A stretch of DNA of 64,000 bases from CAVORB01 sp963698495 (GTDB lineage Bacteria > Pseudomonadota > Gammaproteobacteria > Chromatiales > Chromatiaceae): assembly GCA_963698495.1 (NCBI GenBank), contig CAVORB010000004.1, positions 69,720 through 133,719 on the forward strand, given 5' to 3'. The stretch's first letter is position 1, and every line of letters starts with the position of its first letter. The notes beneath the pieces are model-generated. The model did not search any database, had not been told where the DNA came from, and worked only from the letters and a program-made list of their open reading frames with translations. Both the position numbers and the translations under genes were made by a program. Below, one piece after another: positions 19,128-27,999 of this stretch.

Positions 19128-19811
19128 TCACCAGGCGCGGACCTGCAGGTCGCCATCCTGCTCGCAGCCGGCCTCCGCTGCAACGACGCCGCGTCCGAGC
19201 AGCCGAGCGATCTCCGCCGCAAGATCCGCAGCAACCCGAGTCAGGTTCACCGGCCCGTTGCGGTCCGCGATCTGGGTCACCGCAAGTCCCGGGTAACCGC
19301 AGGGGTTGATGCGGGAGAAGGGCCCCAGATCCATGTCGACGTTCAGCGCCAGGCCATGGAAGCTGCAGCCCCTTCGTACCCGCAATCCAAGGGAGGCGAT
19401 CTTGGCGCCCTCGACGTACACGCCCGGGGCATCGGGACGGGGATTGGACACGATGCCGTAGCCGGCGAGCAGGGTCACCACGGCCTGCTCCAGCAGGTGC
19501 ACCAGGCGCTTGATTCCGAGGCCGGCCGCGCGCAGGTCCAGCAACAGGTAGGCGACGAGCTGTCCGGGCCCGTGAAAGGTGACCTGACCGCCACGATCCA
19601 CCTTGATCACCGGAATCTCACCCGGGTCCAGCACGTGCTCCGCCCGACCGGCCTGCCCCAGGGTAAAGACGGCGGGATGCTCCAGCAGCCAAAGCTCGTC
19701 GGGGGTGTCCGCAACACGCCGGTCGGTGAAGTCCTGCATGGCACGCCAGACGCCGGCGTAGTCGCGCATGCCGAGGTGGCGCACGACCAGGATTTCTTGG
19801 CGGCGGCTCAC
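19128..19811 (-). CDS. lipB: octanoyl-[ACP]:protein N-octanoyltransferase
   Basis: First enzyme of endogenous lipoate synthesis: moves octanoyl from acyl carrier protein to lipoyl domains. 227 residues, with the LipB signature RGGQVTFHGPGQL at 73-85, catalytic Lys137 in GAKIASLGLRV and catalytic Cys171 in RINPCGYPGL. It overlaps the ybeD stop by 4 bp (ATGA type) and is the last gene of the cell-wall elongation cluster. The usual partner lipA is not downstream; the next gene is the MFS transporter. Confidence 0.97.
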   Translation of the reverse strand: MSRRQEILVVRHLGMRDYAGVWRAMQDFTDRRVADTPDELWLLEHPAVFTLGQAGRAEHVLDPGEIPVIKVDRGGQVTFHGPGQLVAYLLLDLRAAGLGIKRLVHLLEQAVVTLLAGYGIVSNPRPDAPGVYVEGAKIASLGLRVRRGCSFHGLALNVDMDLGPFSRINPCGYPGLAVTQIADRNGPVNLTRVAADLAAEIARLLGRGVVAAEAGCEQDGDLQVRAW

Positions 19812-20077
19812 ATGGCCCAGACCACGCGCTGGTGCGCGCTCAGCTCACGATAGATGGCATCGAGCTGGTCCTTGCCGGCGGCCTGGATGGTCACGGTGAC
19901 CGATAGCCACTTGCCGCCGCGGCTCTCGCGCACCCGGACCAGGTCCTCGTCGAGATCCGGGGCGTGGCGGCGCACGATCTCCACCACCAGGGCCTGGAAG
20001 GTATCGTCCGCCCTGCCCATGGCCTTGATGGGAAACCGGCAGGGGAACTCGATTGGGCTCTCGGGCGCGTCAGGCAT
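19808..20077 (-). CDS. ybeD: YbeD/DUF493 family protein
   Basis: An 89-residue cytoplasmic protein with the ACT-like DUF493 pattern: FPCRFPIKAMGR at the start, a central VRESRGGKWLSVTVTI strand and a C-terminal YRELSAHQRVVWAM, which is the family hallmark. Conserved position between dacA/dat and lipB as in E. coli (dacA-ybeD-lipB). Function unknown, proposed regulatory. Overlaps both neighbours by a few bases. Confidence 0.95.
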   Translation of the reverse strand: MPDAPESPIEFPCRFPIKAMGRADDTFQALVVEIVRRHAPDLDEDLVRVRESRGGKWLSVTVTIQAAGKDQLDAIYRELSAHQRVVWAM

Positions 20078-20930
20078 GGCCCGCGCGCAAACGCGCCTTG
20101 TAGTCCTGGAACAGGCCGTCCATCCGCCGCCACAGCGGCCCGGGCCGGCCTGCGCCGACTGGCTCTCCGTCGAGGCGCGTCACCGGCGCCACCTCACGGC
20201 TCGAGCTCGTGATCCACACCTCCTCCGCGCCGGCGAGCTCGTCGCGCGAAATCTCGCGCTCGCTGCAGGGAATGGCCGCTTCCCGCGCCAGATCCACGAC
20301 CAGGTCGCGGGTAATGCCCGGCAGCAGCAGGTTTCCCTTCGGCGGCGTGACCAGCTCGCTGTCCAGCACAGCGAACAGGTTGGAAATGGAGCCCTCGATC
20401 GCGTAGCCGTCGCGAATCAGGATCGACTCCTCGACGCCCGCATCATCCGCGGCCTGACGCAGCAGCACGTTGCTGAGCAGGGCGATGGCCTTGATGTCGC
20501 AGCGCAGCCAGCGAAAGTCGTCCAGCGTGATGGCCGCAATGCCCCTGGCCGCGATGTCCGGGTGGCGCGGCTTGGCGTCCCAGGCCATGACGAACACCGT
20601 GGGCCTCGGGCTCGCGGGAAACAGGTGGTTGCGCGTGGGGTCCGCCCCCCGGGTCACCTGGAGGTAGACGAGCTGATCCGGACGCTCCGCGCCGCCGGTC
20701 AGATGCTCGAATATCGACCCCCATTCGTCGCGCGGCAAGGGGTTCTCCATGCGGATGGCAGCCAGGCTGTTGTCCAGCCGGTCGAGATGCTCGGCAAGCC
20801 GGAAGGCGCGCCCGCCATAGACCGGGATCACCTCGTAAACCCCGTCTCCGAACAGGAAGCCGCGGTCCATGACGGGCACCTTGGCCTGCGCCAGGGGCAT
20901 GTACTCGCCGTTGAGGTAGACCTCCGCCAT
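20070..20930 (-). CDS. dat: D-amino acid aminotransferase (class IV PLP)
   Basis: Fold-type IV PLP aminotransferase, 286 residues from ATG 20930. Catalytic Lys147 lies in CDIKAIALLSN; the phosphate-binding loops EGSISNLF and LPGITRDL are present. D-amino acid preference is inferred from the close match to bacterial Dat (MDRGFLFGDGVYE at 21-33) and from context: it begins 2 bp after dacA, among peptidoglycan genes, where it could supply D-glutamate or D-alanine. Branched-chain or 4-amino-4-deoxychorismate activity is the main alternative. Confidence 0.9.
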   Translation of the reverse strand: MAEVYLNGEYMPLAQAKVPVMDRGFLFGDGVYEVIPVYGGRAFRLAEHLDRLDNSLAAIRMENPLPRDEWGSIFEHLTGGAERPDQLVYLQVTRGADPTRNHLFPASPRPTVFVMAWDAKPRHPDIAARGIAAITLDDFRWLRCDIKAIALLSNVLLRQAADDAGVEESILIRDGYAIEGSISNLFAVLDSELVTPPKGNLLLPGITRDLVVDLAREAAIPCSEREISRDELAGAEEVWITSSSREVAPVTRLDGEPVGAGRPGPLWRRMDGLFQDYKARLRAGHA

Positions 20931-20932
20931 GG

Positions 20933-22102
20933 TCAGAACCATTGCAGCACGCTGTCGCGGGCGAGCTCCCACAAGCCGCCCTCCGCGACGTCCTGCAGGG
21001 CCACCAGGGGGGCACGCAGCACCTCCTTGTCGTCCAGGTTGACGATGATGCTCCCCACGGCGGTGCCGCGCGCGACCGGTGCGGAGATGTCGGCGTTCTT
21101 CTCGATGCGCGCGGACAGCTTGCTGTACTGCCGGCGCGGAATGGTGACGTAGACGTCCTCCGCCGGGCCGACTGGCAGATCCGTGATTTCTCCCTTCCAG
21201 ACGCGCAGGGTCTCCACCGCCTCGCCGCCCGGGTAGAGCTTGTGGCTCTCGTAGAAGCGGAAGCCGTAGTTGAGCAGGGCCAGGCTCGCCTCGGCTCGCG
21301 CCTTGGGCCCGGTCGAGCCGAGGACCACCGAGGTGAGGCGCATGTCGTCGCGCTTGGACGAGGCCACCAGGCAGTAGCCGGCGGCCTCCGTGTGGCCGGT
21401 CTTCACCCCGTCCACCGAGTCGTCCTGATACAGGAGCATATTTCGGTTGCCCTGCTTGATGCCGTTGAAAACGAACTCCCGCTCCGAGTACCAGGCATAG
21501 AGCTCCGGAAACTCCCGGATGGTCGCCGCCGTCACCAGCGCCATGTCGCGCGCGGTGGTGTAGTGCTCGGGATGCGGTAGGCCATCGGCGTTCATGAAGT
21601 GGCTGTTCGTCATCCCGAGACGCTGCGCGTGGGTGTTCATCAGCTCAGCGAAGGTGGCCTCGCTGCCCGCGATGTGCTCGGCGAGCGCCACGCTGGCGTC
21701 ATTGCCAGACTGAATGATCATCCCCTTGAGCAGATCTTTCACCGATACCCGCGTGCCCACCTCGACAAACATCTTGGAGCCGCCGGTGCGCCACGCCTTC
21801 TCGCTGATCAGGACCTCGTCCTCCAGCTTCAGATTGCCCCGCTCCAGCTCGCGGAAGATCACGTAGGCCGCCATGATCTTGGTCAGGCTGGCGGGCTCCA
21901 GACGCTCATCGGCGTTGGATTCCGCGAGAATCGTCCCGCTGTTGTTGTCCATCAGCAGGTAGCTCTTGGCCTGGATCTGCGGCGGGTCGGGAATCGGGAC
22001 CTGATCCGATGCGGGGGCCGGGGCTGGCGTCTCTTCCCCGTGCGCGCCGACCAACGGCAAGAAGAAAAACAGCAGAATCAGTATTTTGATTGGGAGCTTC
22101 AT
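20933..22102 (-). CDS. dacA: D-alanyl-D-alanine carboxypeptidase (PBP5/6 type)
   Basis: Low-molecular-weight penicillin-binding protein, 389 residues. An N-terminal signal peptide (MKLPIKILILLFFFLPLVGA) exports it to the periplasm. Catalytic motifs are SLTK at 72-75, SGN at 132-134 and KTG at 234-236. The C-terminal PBP5-type beta domain ends in an amphipathic tail LWELARDSVLQWF that anchors it to the membrane. It trims the terminal D-Ala of pentapeptides. The ATG at 22102 was chosen because the open frame above it is not signal-like. It is separated from rlpA by 173 bp. Confidence 0.97.
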   Translation of the reverse strand: MKLPIKILILLFFFLPLVGAHGEETPAPAPASDQVPIPDPPQIQAKSYLLMDNNSGTILAESNADERLEPASLTKIMAAYVIFRELERGNLKLEDEVLISEKAWRTGGSKMFVEVGTRVSVKDLLKGMIIQSGNDASVALAEHIAGSEATFAELMNTHAQRLGMTNSHFMNADGLPHPEHYTTARDMALVTAATIREFPELYAWYSEREFVFNGIKQGNRNMLLYQDDSVDGVKTGHTEAAGYCLVASSKRDDMRLTSVVLGSTGPKARAEASLALLNYGFRFYESHKLYPGGEAVETLRVWKGEITDLPVGPAEDVYVTIPRRQYSKLSARIEKNADISAPVARGTAVGSIIVNLDDKEVLRAPLVALQDVAEGGLWELARDSVLQWF

Positions 22103-22275
22103 GGGTGCCACTTGAACAGATTGGGGGTGGGGCCAAGGACCACTGGACGCACCGATTCGGCGCGCCATTCTAACCCCAAGCCCCTGCTTTGACATTAACT
22201 CGCGCGGCACCCCGCTACCGTTGGCGCCTGTCCGCGGGAGCCCGCGCGGAGGCGGACACGGGCGTCAGGCCGATG

Positions 22276-23406
22276 TCATTCCAACACGACGTGGGAGTCC
22301 TTGAGTCCGAGTGAGGCGACGATCTGCGAGACCTTGTTCACCTTCTGGCGCGAATCGAACGGTCCGACCCGGACCTTGTAGAGTGCCGCATCGCCGCCCG
22401 CGCGCACCTGAACCTGTTCGGCGAGTTGGGTAACGAGCTGACGCCGCAACTGCTCGGCATTGGTGCGGTTTCCGAACGCGCCGACCTGGAGATAGAGCGA
22501 GGAGCCTTGGGCGCTCGGGGATTTGGACGCGGGCGCCGGGCTGTCGACCGCGGCGATCTTGGGCGCAGACGCGCTGCCAGCCGCCGGAGCCAGGGTGGCG
22601 GACCGGGCGGGCGGCGGCGTCGCACGCGCGGGTTCCTTGCTCTGCGCCACCAGTATCGGCTTGACGGATGCGGGACTGGGCTCGGGTCTCGCGGTCTCGG
22701 TCGCCACGGTAGCCAGTGCCGGGGGAGCCGACTCGGCCTTCTTCTTCGGCGCGCCGCTCGCTGCGATCGTCTCCCCGCGACCGGGCCGAGTCTCGTCCCG
22801 CCCGGCGCGCTCGGCGACCGCAAACAGGTTCTCGTCACCGCTGCCGGAGCCCGGCTTGCGGGGATCGATCGCGCGCACCTCGACCACGGCCGTACCCTTG
22901 CTGACCACACCGAGCTTGCGCGCGGCGGTGTAGGACAGGTCGATCACCCGGTCGCCGTGAAACGGCCCGCGGTCGTTGATCCTCACCACGGCCGTGCGGC
23001 CGTTCTCCAGGTTGGTCACCTTGGCGTAGGTAGGCAAGGGTAGGCTTTTATGCGCGGCGGTCATGGCGTACATGTCGTAGCGCTCGCCGCTGCTGGTCTT
23101 GCGGCCGTGGAACTTCTTCCCGTACCAGGAGGCGACGCCGCGTTCCACGTGGCCGGCGCTGCTGGTCTTGGTTTTGTACCGCTTGCCGAAGACGACATAG
23201 GAGGCGGGGTTGCCATACTTGCTCTTGGGCTCGGCCTTGGGCACGGCATCCGGGGCGTCGGTGAACTCCGACCAATCCCCGGGCCCGTCCTTGCCACCCG
23301 ACCCGGCACAGCCTGACAGCAGGGCGATCAGCCCGCCGAGCAAGAGCATGTGGCACAGGCCTGAAAAATCCATCCGCGAGCCGAACTGCTGGTTGCCGTC
23401 TGTCAT
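22276..23406 (-). CDS. rlpA: RlpA septal-ring lipoprotein / lytic transglycosylase
   Basis: 376-residue lipoprotein (lipobox LLSGC). The double-psi beta-barrel domain (about 85-180) carries the family motif GVASWYGKKFHGRKTSSGE and the catalytic-type Asp in RINDRGPF. A low-complexity Ala/Pro/Lys linker follows, then a C-terminal SPOR domain (about 298-376, starting LYLQVGAFGNR) that binds denuded septal glycan. The start at 23406 follows a strong GGGGGG ribosome site; a second in-frame ATG at 23373 is possible. It lies 24 bp after mltB. Confidence 0.96.
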   Translation of the reverse strand: MTDGNQQFGSRMDFSGLCHMLLLGGLIALLSGCAGSGGKDGPGDWSEFTDAPDAVPKAEPKSKYGNPASYVVFGKRYKTKTSSAGHVERGVASWYGKKFHGRKTSSGERYDMYAMTAAHKSLPLPTYAKVTNLENGRTAVVRINDRGPFHGDRVIDLSYTAARKLGVVSKGTAVVEVRAIDPRKPGSGSGDENLFAVAERAGRDETRPGRGETIAASGAPKKKAESAPPALATVATETARPEPSPASVKPILVAQSKEPARATPPPARSATLAPAAGSASAPKIAAVDSPAPASKSPSAQGSSLYLQVGAFGNRTNAEQLRRQLVTQLAEQVQVRAGGDAALYKVRVGPFDSRQKVNKVSQIVASLGLKDSHVVLE

Positions 23407-23430
23407 CGTTTCCCCCCGGCCATTCTCAGA

Positions 23431-24447
23431 TCAATTGGCGGCGGCCGTTTTTCCGGCTTCAGTCTCGTAGCGAGCCTTGATCTCCTGGCTCAGCTGGTAG
23501 ACCGCCATGGCATACAGGTTGCTGTGGTTGTAACGGGTAATCACGTAGAAGTTCTCGAGCCCCAGCCAATACTCGTCCTGCCGCCCGTCCAGGCGGATCA
23601 AGGTCGCCTTGGCCGACGGGTCGGGCGCATCCGCGGGGAGCACGCCCTTGGCGGCAAGGTCGCCGACGCGCGATTCGGGCTTCACCGGCTTCTTCTCGGC
23701 GACTGACACGCCCGGCGGGACCCCGTTGGGAAGCTCGGCACGCGTCGCGACCGGCTCGCCCGCTTTCCACCCATGACGCTTGAAGTAGCTGGCGACGCTG
23801 CCAACGACATCGGCGCGGCTTTCCCAGAGATCACGCCGACCGTCGCCGTCGAAGTCGACCGCGTAGGCGCGGTAGCTCGAAGGGATGAACTGGGGCATGC
23901 CCACCGCCCCGGCATAAGAGCCGGTCACACCGGTGGCGTCGACGGCTTCCTCCTGGCTCAGGAGCAAGAAGTGCTCGAGCTCCTTGCGGAAGAAATCCGC
24001 CCGCTCCGGGTAGGAGAAGCCAAGGGTGGTGAGGGCGTCGATGACCCGGTGTCGGCCCAAGTTGCCGCCATAGTTGGTCTCGACGCCGATGATCGCCGTG
24101 ATGATGTCCGGCGGCACGCCGTATGCTGCACTGGCGCGCGCCAGGGTCTGCGCGTTTTCCCGCCAGAATCGGACACCGCCGGCAATCCGCTGGTCCGTCA
24201 CGAAGATGGCCCGGTACTGATGCCAGGGCTTGGCCTCCCAGGGTCGGCGCATGGCGTCGATGATCTCCTGGCGATAGCGGGCCTTTTCCATCAGGGCGGC
24301 GATGTCCGACTCATCAAGACCGTGCTTGCGGGCCATTTCCGCCGTGAAGCGCTGTGCGCCGGCGCGATAGCTCGCCGGCTCGGCCGCCAGCGCGGCGCCG
24401 AGCCAGGAAACCAGAAACGCGCCAAGCAAAACCGGCAACCTTCGCAT
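23431..24447 (-). CDS. mltB: membrane-bound lytic murein transglycosylase B
   Basis: Cleaves glycan strands to 1,6-anhydro ends. 338 residues from ATG 24447, which has GGAG eight bases upstream; a start at 24474 is also open. The signal peptide is MRRLPVLLGAFLVSWLGAALA without an evident lipobox Cys, so it may be soluble periplasmic rather than lipidated. Catalytic Glu123 is in GVETNYGG, and the family motifs GMPQFIPSSYRAYAVDFDG and ENFYVITRYNHSNLYA are present. Sits between rodA (61-bp gap) and rlpA. Confidence 0.95.
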   Translation of the reverse strand: MRRLPVLLGAFLVSWLGAALAAEPASYRAGAQRFTAEMARKHGLDESDIAALMEKARYRQEIIDAMRRPWEAKPWHQYRAIFVTDQRIAGGVRFWRENAQTLARASAAYGVPPDIITAIIGVETNYGGNLGRHRVIDALTTLGFSYPERADFFRKELEHFLLLSQEEAVDATGVTGSYAGAVGMPQFIPSSYRAYAVDFDGDGRRDLWESRADVVGSVASYFKRHGWKAGEPVATRAELPNGVPPGVSVAEKKPVKPESRVGDLAAKGVLPADAPDPSAKATLIRLDGRQDEYWLGLENFYVITRYNHSNLYAMAVYQLSQEIKARYETEAGKTAAAN

Positions 24448-24508
24448 CAGCCGTTCTCCGGCTTTATCACGCATCTTAGTAGTTACTTGCGGAATGCTAC
24501 GAAACTTT

Positions 24509-25645
24509 CTATGCACGAAGCAATTTTCTGTGGGTGCGAATGGACATGATAACCCCGAAGCCGGCCATGATGGTCACCAAGGAGGTACCTCCGTAGCTCA
24601 CCATCGGCAGGGGCACCCCCACCACGGGCAACAACCCCGTGACCATGCCCGTGTTGACGAAGAGGTAAACGAAGAAGACCAGCGTCAGACCGCCCGCGAG
24701 CAGCCTGCCATAGGTATCCTGGGCCTGGGTGGCAATGTATAGGCCACGCAGGATGATGAAGAGATAGATCCCGAGCAGCAGAAGGATGCCGAACAGTCCC
24801 AGCTCCTCGCCGATGACCGCGAAGATGAAATCCGTGGAGCGTTCCGGCAGAAACTCCAGATGAGACTGGGTTCCGTTGAGCCATCCCTTGCCGTACAGCC
24901 CGCCGGAGCCGATGGCGATGCGCGACTGAATGATGTGGTAGCCGGCACCGAGCGGATCGTTTTCCGGATTGAGGAAGGTAAGCACCCGCTGGCGCTGGTA
25001 GGGGAGCATGAGGTACCAGAGCGCGGGCATCAGCGCCCCGGCGCTGAGGCCCAGGAAGGCGATGAGACGCCAGGACAGGCCCGCGAGAAAGAGCACCATC
25101 GCGCCGGCGCTCGCGACCAACAGCGCGGTACCAAGATCCGGCTGCCGCGCGATCAGCACCACCGGGATGCAGGTGAAGACCGCCGCGGCCGACACCCGCA
25201 GCATGCTCGGAGGAAGCGGTCGTTCCGCCAGGTGCCAGGCCAGCATCATCGGCACCGCGACCTTGAGGATCTCGGATGGCTGGAACCGAACCACACCGAG
25301 GTCCAGCCAGCGCTGCGCCCCCTTGCCGATCTCGCCAATCGCCAGCACCCCCACGAGCATGACGACGCCCAGCAGATAGAGCAGAGGCGACCAACGGCGC
25401 AGCTCCGGCGGCGGGATCTGGGCGACCGCGACCATGACCACGAAGGCGATGCCGAGACGGATCATCTGCGCCTCCATCTTGGACGGGTCCTGATCGCTGG
25501 CACTGTAGAGAACCATCAGTCCGTAGCCGCACAGGGACAAAAGCCCAACCAGCAACGGCAGATCCAGATGCAGCCGTGCAAGCAGTCCGACCTGGATTGC
25601 CGCCGGCGGGGTATCGAGCCCGGAGGTATAGGACCTATCCGCCAT
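24509..25645 (-). CDS. rodA: RodA, SEDS peptidoglycan glycosyltransferase
   Basis: Polymerises lipid II during side-wall elongation, working with PBP2. 378 residues, about ten membrane helices, with SEDS signatures: RWLDLGVVRFQPSE, the catalytic-type Asp in ARQPDLGTALL, and the C-terminal VVGVPLPMVSYGGTSL. It overlaps the 3' end of mrdA by 11 bp, which fits stoichiometric synthesis of the RodA-PBP2 pair. Confidence 0.97.
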   Translation of the reverse strand: MADRSYTSGLDTPPAAIQVGLLARLHLDLPLLVGLLSLCGYGLMVLYSASDQDPSKMEAQMIRLGIAFVVMVAVAQIPPPELRRWSPLLYLLGVVMLVGVLAIGEIGKGAQRWLDLGVVRFQPSEILKVAVPMMLAWHLAERPLPPSMLRVSAAAVFTCIPVVLIARQPDLGTALLVASAGAMVLFLAGLSWRLIAFLGLSAGALMPALWYLMLPYQRQRVLTFLNPENDPLGAGYHIIQSRIAIGSGGLYGKGWLNGTQSHLEFLPERSTDFIFAVIGEELGLFGILLLLGIYLFIILRGLYIATQAQDTYGRLLAGGLTLVFFVYLFVNTGMVTGLLPVVGVPLPMVSYGGTSLVTIMAGFGVIMSIRTHRKLLRA

Positions 25646-27503
25646 CTTCGGCCTCCTTGTTGACCATGAGGGTCGGGCCGACCAGGTAGGCGTCCATCAC
25701 CTCGCGCGCGATGGGTGCCGCCACCGCGCCGCCGTGGCCGCCGTTCTCCACGATCACAGCCACTGCGATCCGGGGCTCGTCCACGGGTGCGAAGGCGACG
25801 AACAGGGCGTGGTCGCGCATGCGCTCGTCGACCTCGGACTCCTTGTAGCGCTCCTTCTGCCCGACGGTGAAGACCTGGGCGGTGCCGGTCTTGCCCGCGA
25901 TCCTGTACGCGTCCGTGCGAATGCGCTTGGCGGTGCCCCGCTCGCCCTCCACCACCTCGGTCATGGCATCGATCACGCTGTCGATGTGCGCCGGCGACAG
26001 CTGCAGTTGTCGCGTAACCGCCGGAATCAGCTCCATGGTCGGCGAGCCAGGTATCTGGGAAGCCCGGGCCACCCGCGGCTGCATGTAGCGTCCACGCGCC
26101 GCAAGCGTGGCGGTCGCACTCGCCAACTGCAGTGGCGTGGTCAGGAACGAGCCCTGACCGATACCCACGATGAGGGTCTCGCCGGGGAACCAGGGCTGAT
26201 TGCGCGCGCGCCTCTTCCACTCGCGCGAGGGCAACAAGCCGCCGAGCTCGCCCGAGACATCGATGCCCGTGCGCTCGCCGAAGCCGAATCCCCCGAGGAA
26301 GCCGTTCAAGCGGTCGATCCCGATATCGTGGGCGAGGTCGTAGAAGTAGACGTCGCAGGACTCGACGATGGCCTTGCGCAGGGCCACGCTGCCGTGTCCC
26401 CAGCGCTTCCAATCGCGGTACTTGTGGCTGTGCCCGGGCAGCTGGTAGAAGCCGGGACAGTACTTCCCCGAGCCCGAGCCGACGACGCCGGTCTCTAGAC
26501 CCCCCAGCCCCACGAAGGGCTTCACCGTGGAGCCCGGCGGATACTGGCCGCGCACGGCGCGGTTGAACAGCGGCGTGTCGGGTGAGTCCCGGAGCGCGCC
26601 ATACTCCTCCGAGCCGATGCCCTCGACGAAAGGGTTGGGGTCGAAGCTCGGCCGGCTCACCATGGCGAGCACGCCGCCGCTGCGCGGATCGATGGCCACC
26701 ACCGCGCCGCGATTGTCACCCAGCGCCAAGGCGGCCTGCTGCTGCAGCTTGATGTCCAGAAACAGCCTGAGGTCACGGCCCGGGACGGGGGGCTGGCTCT
26801 CGAGCACCCGCGACACGCGCCCCTTGGCATTGACCTCGACTTGCTGGTGACCGACGTGGCCGTGCAGGAGCTCCTCGTGGGCCTTCTCTACCCCGCCCTT
26901 GCCGATGTAGTTCGTGCCGGCATAGTCGGAGGCGTCGATGCGCTTGATCTCCTCCTCGTTGATCCGCCCGACGTAGCCCAGCACGTGCGCGGTGTGCTCA
27001 CCCAGCGGGTAGGAACGTAACAAGGCGGCACCGATGTCCACGCCCGGAAAGCGGTGACTGTTCACCGCGACCCGGGCCACCTCCTCCTGGTTGAGGTTGG
27101 TGCGGATGGGCACACCCTCGAAACGCCGTCGTTGCTTGCGCAGGCGCTCGAAGCGCTGGCGGTCCGCCTCCTCGATGCGGACGATCTTCGCGAGCTCGGC
27201 GATGGTCGCATCCAGGTCCTCCACCTTCTCCAGCGTGATGTCCAGGGAGTAGGAGGGATAGTTCTCGGCGAGCAGAATGCCGTTGGCGTCGTAGATGAGC
27301 CCGCGCGTGGGGGGTAGCGGCTCGATCTTGACCCGGTTGTCCTGGGACAAGGTCGAGAAGTGCTCGTGGCTCTCGATCTGCAGATGCGCCAGCTTGGCGA
27401 CCACCGCGAGCAGGGCGGCGATCACCAATACACCCGCGATCGCCGCCCGTCCGGAGAACAGACGATGCTCGCCCCGATGGTCCTTGAACGTCGACTCGAG
27501 CAT
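25635..27503 (-). CDS. mrdA: penicillin-binding protein 2 (elongasome transpeptidase)
   Basis: Class B PBP of 622 residues, one N-terminal anchor helix (about 20-40). The dimerisation/linker module has RGLIYDANG at 67-75. The transpeptidase has STVK at 325-328, SCD at 382-384 (SxD in place of SxN, usual for PBP2) and GKTGTAQ near the C-terminus. The start at 27503 follows a GGGGGG ribosome site; the longer open frame to 27632 overlaps mreD and is Cys/Ser-rich, so it was rejected. It lies 7 bp after mreD. Confidence 0.97.
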   Translation of the reverse strand: MLESTFKDHRGEHRLFSGRAAIAGVLVIAALLAVVAKLAHLQIESHEHFSTLSQDNRVKIEPLPPTRGLIYDANGILLAENYPSYSLDITLEKVEDLDATIAELAKIVRIEEADRQRFERLRKQRRRFEGVPIRTNLNQEEVARVAVNSHRFPGVDIGAALLRSYPLGEHTAHVLGYVGRINEEEIKRIDASDYAGTNYIGKGGVEKAHEELLHGHVGHQQVEVNAKGRVSRVLESQPPVPGRDLRLFLDIKLQQQAALALGDNRGAVVAIDPRSGGVLAMVSRPSFDPNPFVEGIGSEEYGALRDSPDTPLFNRAVRGQYPPGSTVKPFVGLGGLETGVVGSGSGKYCPGFYQLPGHSHKYRDWKRWGHGSVALRKAIVESCDVYFYDLAHDIGIDRLNGFLGGFGFGERTGIDVSGELGGLLPSREWKRRARNQPWFPGETLIVGIGQGSFLTTPLQLASATATLAARGRYMQPRVARASQIPGSPTMELIPAVTRQLQLSPAHIDSVIDAMTEVVEGERGTAKRIRTDAYRIAGKTGTAQVFTVGQKERYKESEVDERMRDHALFVAFAPVDEPRIAVAVIVENGGHGGAVAAPIAREVMDAYLVGPTLMVNKEAEDGG

Positions 27504-27510
27504 TGCCCCC

Positions 27511-27999
27511 CTAGGTAACGGCGAAACGCCGACGGACGTCGCGCAGCACGACGAACATCCAGGGCCAGAGCAGCATGCCGACGAAGGTGGGTGCCCAGTA
27601 CCAGAGCGTCGGTGTGGGCTGCTCGGTGGCACCGATCACCCAGAGGGCGAGCAACCGCTCCACCAGCAGCAGCACCCAGACGGAAACCGATTGCTGCCAC
27701 AGGGGATAGACACGAATGCGCTGGTGCAGCTCCACCGCAAGCCAGGCCACCACCGACAGGCTCAAAGCGTGCTGTCCGAGCACGGTGCCCACGGTGACGT
27801 CCATCACCAGCCCCGTCATCCAGGCCCAGAGGACGCCCACGCGCGATGGCAGGGCGAGCGACCAGTAGATGACGGTCATGGCCACCCACTGGGGGCGAAA
27901 GTCCTGCCCCCAGTCGGGCATGGGCAGAATGGTGAGAAACAGCGCAACCGCGAGGCTGGCCACGATCACCCAGGTACGCTGCGCTGGTGCGTCGGTCAT
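27511..27999 (-). CDS. mreD: rod shape-determining protein MreD
   Basis: 162-residue inner-membrane protein with about five hydrophobic helices, family-like pieces PQWVAMTVIYWSLALP and GLVMDVTVGTVLGQHALSLS, and a basic C-terminus. It overlaps the mreC stop by four bases. Part of the MreBCD-RodA-PBP2 elongation complex. Confidence 0.95.
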   Translation of the reverse strand: MTDAPAQRTWVIVASLAVALFLTILPMPDWGQDFRPQWVAMTVIYWSLALPSRVGVLWAWMTGLVMDVTVGTVLGQHALSLSVVAWLAVELHQRIRVYPLWQQSVSVWVLLLVERLLALWVIGATEQPTPTLWYWAPTFVGMLLWPWMFVVLRDVRRRFAVT